Shown here piece after piece: positions 12,501 through 21,500 of a stretch of 23,422 bases of DNA. The notes under the pieces are model-generated. The model saw nothing but the letters and a program-made list of their open reading frames with translations, had not been told where the DNA came from and did no database searches. The translations under genes were made by a program, and so were the position numbers. The first letter of the stretch is position 1. Every line of letters begins with the position of its first letter. The DNA comes from Larix sibirica (lineage: Eukaryota; Streptophyta; Pinopsida; Pinales; Pinaceae): positions 4,991 to 28,412 of the forward strand of contig NWUY0300002907.1 in NCBI GenBank assembly GCA_004151065.3, read 5' to 3'.

Positions 12501-15500
12501 GCCGAACATAATCTTCATGCCTAGAGCACATATCTAGATTTTTCCTCTTCTAGAGTTTATCCACCTTAGATGTTAGGAGAACTTTTGTGCAATGCTCTCA
12601 AGTGCAAACCTTAACCCAGCCAGCTCCTCTTAGTTCAGGCCACTCTCCAAATGTCATTATTAGGCTCAATATTGGGTGACATGTGACTTCACAGCGATTG
12701 ATGGGAATATAGTCTGGCCCTCTAGTTCAAACAATGACTAAAGACCATGTTGCCTTCATTGTCCTACGCGTGGTTTGGTTGACTTGCTCTCTCCAATGTA
12801 GCACCACTTCATCTCTTTGTCTTCCTCTCTATTGCTGTACTTTACTTCAATGTCTAGGGTTTACCCATTATGAATTGATCACACTTCTATTTGTTACTAA
12901 TTATTTTCTTATTTTTTTAGTTTAGGGAGGAGATGCCCTCAAAATTCTTTATTCTTTTATTACTTGGGTTTTTTACTCCCATTGACTTAACTTGGTTTTT
13001 AGTGGACATTGTCATTAATATAAAATTTAATTGCATAATTAAACGGAGATAGGATGATGGGGCCCGATGGATGTACTAATAAATTTGCCCCTGTATATTT
13101 ACAGATAGTTACAATTTAATGAAAGACTTGGACAAGCAACAAGCTGGTTGCATTACACAGTAAAATAAGTGCATCCAAGAAAACAACTTGCATATGCAAG
13201 AGACAGTGTTTGTTACTTGACTGTTACAACACCAGTGCCAAAAAGGATTTGCCTTGTCAGAAGATAAAATGAAATGGCTGAATAGTCATGATTATTGATC
13301 TTTATAGGTTGAAATGCAATTATTCATTTCGCATCGTGTTTGACAGACTCTATGTTTAATAAATTATGCTTTGAGTACCAAATTAAGGCATGCCAGGGTA
13401 GTTTGATTTGTTTGTAACGGAAACTGATTGCTACCTTCTGCTATGTCCAAGTATAGGTCAATAACTGTTATTTGACCCATCTGTTTTCTTTCTTGATGAC
13501 TGTCTCTTTCCCCTGTGAATGTTTTCTATCTCATCAATGAGAATATTTGTGGATAGTTAGGAGGATTTCCAAGTATCAATAGCACATTCATATTAAACTA
13601 CAGAGCGGAAAACACCTCGCAGAATAATACTATATGTACTTTGCAACAACTACATCATCAAATTTATTAGCTCCATTTCATATTTCCTTCAGACCACACC
13701 CTACTGATTTGCCTTTCCTCTGGAAATTAACTTATGTCTCATGAACTTTGTATCTGTGGAGCATAGCCCTTTGCATCCAAATCTAAAACCTATAGAACTG
13801 AAGCTCATATATATTGAGAACAAACTTTATCACACAGAAAATATTATGCAGATGATATATCAAATACAAGAAGATTGGGACATGAGGCTATTTCCCAGCA
13901 CTATTATCGAGCATAGAGAACTTTGTTATACTTATATCCAGTATTTCCAAACCTATATAATCTGCATAAAACATTGTATGTCACTTTGATTCTTCATATT
14001 GTTCTCCAATGAAATTTCAACATCAATCTGCAGACCCGATGTACTCCAAAGGTCCATGAGCTCATTCAACAACTTTATCTCATAGAGATCTATTTCCAGT
14101 TTCCACGCACAGCTCAAGCCAGGGAAGTGATGACATATCACTTCCTCTTCCATGACTGATGGTGCTCACTACCTATATATGATTGTAAATGAGGGTACAA
14201 AATACGACCTTGACTACTAAGACATGCTTAGACCTGAATGCTCCAACATTATGTTCCCAAGGTCCAGGAAACCAGAAACAAGTGCCCACTGCCATCCAGG
14301 TTCTATGGCAATATGGAAAGGATTTCATAGTTTCGGACAAAATAGAGAGCAAATGCCCACCAAAAGAGAGTGAAATTAATTGGCTCAGTTTGACCTTAAA
14401 TGGAAATGAAAAATAGACTTGAATAGCTTTACTTTCAGCCACGGCACTACAAGGTTCAAAAACAGGTAACTTAATGTTTATATGCCTCTATCTGTATCAT
14501 TTCTTGTTTGATAATGATAAGGTATACATATGTGCCTGGTGTGAATCAATCTGAAAGAGTTGGACAAGATGAAATAGTATGTCTTCTCCTACACTGCTAA
14601 TCAGAGGGGTAGCTCACACATTAAATATATTCTAAGATACATCCATCAATATAAGCTCTTTATGCACACGTAAGATAAGATAATTTCCAATGAGTGATCA
14701 CCATGTTGGTCAATGGGACTTGAAAGTACAGCCAATGTGAATTCACTGTNTTTTTCTGAAACATCTTCTTCAACTGTTCCATTATATCCCTTTGAAGTAA
14801 TATAGTTGATGTTGCGAATCACTACCATGCCTGAGCGCTTATTGCCTGAGCGTCCAGTCCGAATCCTTCTCCTTCGCAAAGAGGACTTTCTGAGTTGGGA
14901 AACAGACATTTTTGACTGTCGAACCATAGATTCATTCTCCACATCAGAATGTCCACCTTTGTCAGTGAGAGATTGAGATCTCGAGATAGATGTGGGACTT
15001 CCCACCTCTGTTTCTTCTGCAGCATTTTGTTTCAAGCCTGCAGACACATTAGACAGACCACTTGATTCTGCCCTTTGAGCTGGACCAAATCGAGGATCTC
15101 CAATGTGCTGCGGCCAGTAAGGACTTCCAGGATAACTTTGGTAATATGGAGAACCAAGCTGAAAGCTTTGCATTGGAAGTCCATGAAAACCTTGCATTGG
15201 AGGTCCAGGCCCAGCAATCTGAGAATGAAAATTCTGCATATATTGCAGAGGCTGAGCTGGCCATGCAGACATTGTAGACTGCTGAGTATAGCCCTGAAGA
15301 TATTCACTACCTCCAGCCATCCCTACAGATACATCCTCTGTGGACAATTCATTATCTGGTTATTAAGAGTCCATTGCAATTCATGACAGCAATTCCTTAA
15401 GACAAAAGCTAACCTAGAGTACCAAATCCTTCGAAGTGCAGCCAGAATAGTAGCAAAAGAAATACCTTTATTATGACTTGAGTTTGCATGGTGTCCATTT

Positions 15501-18500
15501 GCATTTGGCATGGATGCTGTCCTACTCAAACTGCTTTGCTTGTTTTGGTCATCACAAGCAGGATGAACCTTGGGTTGAGAAACAACAGAGTTGCTGGTCA
15601 GAATAATCCCAGAAGCTCCCACAACAGGCAGCTCAGCTTGAACCGAAGAATCTTCAATGGTGTTTAGTTCCATCTCCAACCAAACCCCAGCTTCTTGTTT
15701 TCTCTTACGTAAGTCCATAATGTTCAAGCATGCCTTCCTATTGGATATGCAACCAGTCAGTTCCTTAAGTCCAAGACACATTTCTTCCTCTAAAAAAATT
15801 TAACATCTATTCTCATAATAAACATTACAGCAAATAAATAATATATTTTCTTGGTAAAGGCTTCCCAATAGGTAGAAACCAGCTCTCTTGCTTTCATCTT
15901 AACACTAACAGTTTGAGACTGTGACTCTAAGGTTATGCATTTCTGTATTTTCTGTCTATGGCTTATTGATGAGATACAATTATACTGTTACATGTATTCA
16001 AGTAATAGTACCTCAAACGAAAAGCCCCAAAAATCTCTGCAAATGAGACTAGATCAGCCATATATTGAGTATCAAAGCCGGCTGCTGCAGCTCTAGCATA
16101 TGCCATTCCTTGTTCTTTCTGCAACACCATTTTTCGATTCTCTAGTACTCGTAACAGCTGTATTCTGACCAAAAGAAAGAAAATCAATGTTATTACAGAG
16201 TATATACTCATCCACTGTTGATTTTATTTTGTAACATCTCTGAAAAGGATTGGAAGAGCCCTTACTTTGAATTTTCTCCTTGTGCAGGGAGGGCCTCATC
16301 AACTGATTCTCTTCTTGGCTGACACAAAATCATATGCATATCATAACCCAATCCTATGCCAAACTTACATAAAATCCTCAACCAATACTTTATTATCACA
16401 ATGGCCAAGTTACTGGTCTCAAGTCTAACATAAAAATGATCTAGATATAAGCCACCAATGTAAAATATGAAAAATCCTGCATTGAACATACCTTAAAAGG
16501 AACAATTGCCTTCTCTGGGTTTGAATCAACCATCATCTTGTTGACTGTAAAAGTCAATGCAAAACCATCAGTTAAACAAAGGCCTCAACTTCAAAACCAG
16601 CTGTACAGAGACATGATAGGTAATAAGGACATCATGACATTAGCTCTTACAAAGAAAATCAACATCAAAGAAAAAAGTCAAATCTAAACTCAGCCTTAAA
16701 ATGGCCCTTAAAATGGCCTCATTTATCGATAACTAGTAAGAGTCGGTACCAGAAAGGAATACATATTACGACAAGAATCTCTGCTGCAATATGCATGAGA
16801 AACTCAGAAATTCAAACATGCAGCTGAAAGAATACAAGAACCCACTGCAACAGCCTCAATTCTTGATGCATAAGCATAATATAATAATTATATTTGGAGG
16901 TTAGGTACATGGATCGTGAACAATAACAAGTAAAGGGATGACATCTTAGGTTATTTATGTCATCTTGCTTCTCCAAGGAAGATCAGACTACAAAAAGAAG
17001 TGGAAGCTTTAGCCTTTAATCACACATAATGGGTTTAGTGTAATGTCTTCACAAGAGCTGCAATCCTAACAAAAAGACTTAGCTTCACACTGCACAATAT
17101 AGTATATACATACCAACATGAAAGATGCCACAACTGATCTGCCCCGTTGCAACTTACAATCAGAAGGAACAGCTAGCTGACTTTGTGGAGAGGCTACATA
17201 TATGATATGACCAATATCATTTGATGATTAGGAGGTTGGTAAGATGACAGTTCTTGGCATTCTTTATTGGGTGATTTAGAACTGAACAAACTCATGTCAT
17301 ATGCAATCTGCCAGGTAGAAGACACTGACAAAGCATCCTAAAGGCCACAACTATGGTGTATCTGTGCCATTTTTTGGAATACAGCTAGCAACAAGCATTG
17401 TTTCTGTTGTATAAATTTCAACCTTAGAAGGTTGTCAAAGGTACCCAATAGTCAAAAGTTAAAACAGTGTGTGTGTGTGTGTAAGTTAGTATGGACCTGC
17501 ATCAAATAATTGACACAATGTAATATAAAAGTACTTAGTACACATAAGTCACTATATATTTAAGGTTATTTGTGTATCATTGGACTGATCTTTGTGCCTA
17601 ATGAAATTGTAGAGGATATCCAATGTCTGCTATCTGGGCCTTGCAATGCTGGAAAACTCAGGTTGTGTTGGCTCACAAGGGTCATGCTACATAATCTCAT
17701 TGTCTTTGTCAAAGCAGGGAAGTGGTGGGGCTAGATTGTTTGTATATCATGGAACTAACCTTTGTCTTTTGGGACTACAATGGTTATGGAGTGTAAGTTC
17801 TTTGGGCCCTCTGGTCCCAAAATTAAAAAGAAAACATATCATGGGGACCCATGGAGCTCATTTTACATAGAGTGGGACCACTATTGTTATGCGGCTCAAG
17901 AATCCCCGTGAAGATGCATCTTTTTAACCGACTATTCCCTATGGCTTGGATGTTGGGGGTCAAGCTTGAGGTCTGTTGACTAGGCACATGTGGACAGTAC
18001 AAACCATTATGCTCTAGTATATGATATGTAGCAAACAAATTGTTCCTGAAAATATTGTTCAAGTCGAGTTTGGTGACCACCCCCTTCATCCTGAGAGCAT
18101 CTTTAGGTTTATTTATTATCTTCATAGACTCCAATCTATCAGTGACTGGGTCTCAAGAAGGTGGAGGTATCCTTACTTCTTGTTCTTCTGAGGAGATTAC
18201 CTCTCATAGTCTTTAGGAGCAAAGGTGAGCCTCTCCACTCCTACAGTCTGTGAGTATCACATTGACCATAACCCCCCCTTTAAGTACTCTTTAGATGTCC
18301 CTCCTCACCTTCTCTCCCTAAAAGGAGATAGTAATAGAGCGATCAGGAAAGACTTCTGTTGACAATTTATCTAGGTTATTTGGGTTTCTCCCTCTCAACT
18401 TCTTATCCCCAAGCTAGCTTTTTAAGCAGTACATTTTTTACAAATTAATGATGTTCCTATTGATCATTTAGACTATCTACAACAACATGGGTCACATGGT

Positions 18501-21500
18501 CTTAGGATCCTTCTTGGTTAGTTGAGGGAATGTTCTCACCAATTGTGATTCAAGACAGATCACCATAACCCCTGGGAAGACATGACTTGAAACTATATTC
18601 CCTAGAAGAGGTTGAGGATGAGGAACATTTCATTTTCAAGTGTCCTGTTTGTTATAAGATCCAAAGCAGATTTCATCATCTTTATAGAGACTCAAGGGGA
18701 TCCCTCTCTACTTTCTTCCATTATTCTAACTAGAGATACTTGGCCTTGTTTCACAAAGAGGTGATTACCCTCATTTGGCATGCCTTTCATTGCTCCTCTA
18801 TATCTACCAGATTGTTTACATCCCTCTTTCGACATTATCTTTTTTTGACAGAACGTTTTTGGTCAACATGCAAGCAACAACTATACTACATGAGATATTC
18901 AAGGGGAAATAGCTTGCCATGCTATGGGAGTTAACCTTCTCCTAAGAGGCCAAGAGTAGGGAGCATCTATTTTGCTAAAGTCGCACAAGATTTGCACCTG
19001 GCCTCACACACTTTTTGCAAGCACTGGCGCAAACACAAGCATGAGCATGTCATTGGAGATACCTAAACCCTAGTGGGGGCAATAACAACACCCCACTCTC
19101 ATCAACCCAACAAGCCACTGTTTACCTTTTGACATATCTTTGGCCAATGGGAGCATCAAATCTCATACAGAGATATTAGCGTAGACAATAGCAAATTAAT
19201 CAAACTATGGTTGGCTCGTATAGGAATTGTTGCTTCCTCCCATGCCGAACATAATCTTCATGCCTAGAGCACATATCTAGATTTTTCCTCTTCTAGAGTT
19301 TATCCACCTTAGATGTTAGGAGAACTTTTGTGCAATGCTCTCAAGTGCAAACCTTAACCCAGCCAGCTCCTCTTAGTTCAGGCCACTCTCCAAATGTCAT
19401 TATTAGGCTCAATATTGGGTGACCTGTGACTTCACAGCGATTGATGGGAATATAGTCTGCCCCTCTAGTTCAAACAATGACTAAAGACCATGTTGCCTTC
19501 ATTGTCCTACGCGTGGTTTGGTTGACTTGCTCTCTCCAATGTAGCACCACTTCATCTCTTTGTCTTCCTCTCTATTGCTGTACTTTACTTCAATGTCTAG
19601 GGTTTACCCATTATGAATTGATCACACTTCTATTTGTTACTAATTATTTTCTTATTTTTTTAGTTTAGGGAGGAGATGCCCTCAAAATTCTTTATTCTTT
19701 TATTACTTGGGTTTTTTACTCCCATTGACTTAACTTGGTTTTTAGTGGACATTGTCATTAATATAAAATTTAATTGCATAATTAAACGGAGATAGGATGA
19801 TGGGGCCCGATGGATGTACTAATAAATTTGCCCCTGTATATTTACAGATAGTTACAATTTAATGAAAGACTTGGACAAGCAACAAGCTGGTTGCATTACA
19901 CAGTAAAATAAGTGCATCCAAGAAAACAACTTGCATATGCAAGAGACAGTGTTTGTTACTTGACTGTTACAACACCAGTGCCAAAAAGGATTTGCCTTGT
20001 CAGAAGATAAAATGAAATGGCTGAATAGTCATGATTATTGATCTTTATAGGTTGAAATGCAATTATTCATTTCGCATCGTGTTTGACAGACTCTATGTTT
20101 AATAAATTATGCTTTGAGTACCAAATTAAGGCATGCCAGGGTAGTTTGATTTGTTTGTAACGGAAACTGATTGCTACCTTCTGCTATGTCCAAGTATAGG
20201 TCAATAACTGTTATTTGACCCATCTGTTTTCTTTCTTGATGACTGTCTCTTTCCCCTGTGAATGTTTTCTATCTCATCAATGAGAATATTTGTGGATAGT
20301 TGGGAGGATTTCCAAGTATCAATAGCACATTCATATTAAACTACAGAGCGGAAAACACCTCGCAGAATAATACTATATGTACTTTGCAACAACTACATCA
20401 TCAAATTTATTAGCTCCATTTCATATTTCCTTCAGACCACACCCTACTGATTTGCCTTTCCTCTGGAAATTAACTTATGTCTCATGAACTTTGTATCTGT
20501 GGAGCATAGCCCTTTGCATCCAAATCTAAAACCTATAGAACTGAAGCTCATATATATTGAGAACAAACTTTATCACACAGAAAATATTATGCAGATGATA
20601 TATCAAATACAAGAAGATTGGGACATGAGGCTATTTCCCAGCACTATTATCGAGCATAGAGAACTTTGTTATACTTATATCCAGTATTTCCAAACCTATA
20701 TAATCTGCATAAAACATTGTATGTCACTTTGATTCTTCATATTGTTCTCCAATGAAATTTCAACATCAATCTGCAGACCCGATGTACTCCAAAGGTCCAT
20801 GAGCTCATTCAACAACTTTATCTCATAGAGATCTATTTCCAGTTTCCACGCACAGCTCAAGCCAGGGAAGTGATGACATATCACTTCCTCTTCCATGACT
20901 GATGGTGCTCACTACCTATATATGATTGTAAATGAGGGTACAAAATACGACCTTGACTACTAAGACATGCTTAGACCTGAATGCTCCAACATTATGTTCC
21001 CAAGGTCCAGGAAACCAGAAACAAGTGCCCACTGCCATCCAGGTTCTATGGCAATATGGAAAGGATTTCATAGTTTCGGACAAAATAGAGAGCAAATGCC
21101 CACCAAAAGAGAGTGAAATTAATTGGCTCAGTTTGACCTTAAATGGAAATGAAAAATAGACTTGAATAGCTTTACTTTCAGCCACGGCACTACAAGGTTC
21201 AAAAACAGGTAACTTAATGTTTATATGCCTCTATCTGTATCATTTCTTGTTTGATAATGATAAGGTATACATATGTGCCTGGTGTGAATCAATCTGAAAG
21301 AGTTGGACAAGATGAAATAGTATGTCTTCTCCTACACTGCTAATCAGAGGGGTAGCTCACACATTAAATATATTCTAAGATACATCCATCAATATAAGCT
21401 CTTTATGCACACGTAAGATAAGATAATTTCCAATGAGTGATCACCATGTTGGTCAATGGGACTTGAAAGTACAGCCAATGTGAATTCACTGTGAGAGTGC

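Larger units (their letters stand above)
8010..14749. repeat. Left copy of a 6.74 kb near-identical direct repeat
   Basis: 6740 bases matching 14751-21492 at an offset of 6741, rising to 6743 after a 2-bp indel near 11947/18688. It begins inside exon 9 and ends in intron 4, immediately before the single n at 14750. It carries the 5' part of exon 9, exons 8-5 and most of intron 4. By eye I found nine substitutions and one 2-bp indel. Best explained as the end of one contig overlapping the start of the next. Confidence 0.97.
9804..14749 (-). other. Intron 4, left copy, cut off at the contig join
   Basis: Equivalent to 16545-21492. It begins (in gene order, at its 3' end) with the exon 5 acceptor at 9804 and ends abruptly at 14749. 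Outside the LINE-like part and the GT run I see no gene; short open frames in 13700-14450 occur on both strands and are not coding-like. Confidence 0.75.
14751..21492. repeat. Right copy of the 6.74 kb direct repeat
   Basis: 6742 bases starting directly after the n at 14750 and matching the left copy to its last base. After 21492 the sequence continues as unique intron 4 towards exon 4. The left copy has no such unique continuation beyond 14749, and the right copy has none before 14751. That pattern is a dovetail overlap of two contigs. Confidence 0.97.

Noticed and set aside
13741-14442. Short frames on both strands in intron 4 (and copies at 20484-21185)
   Set aside because: Overlapping on both strands, AT-rich composition, no family resemblance or splice support.
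14646-15347. A 233-residue minus-strand open frame starting like exon 9 and crossing the n
   Set aside because: It is a chimera of truncated exon 9 and intron 4 sequence joined at the contig boundary; not a real protein.
14750-21492. A second, paralogous CIP7-like gene in tandem
   Set aside because: The right copy has only exons 5-8 and part of exon 9, is about 99.8 percent identical including introns, and abuts an n. It is better explained as an unmerged contig overlap.
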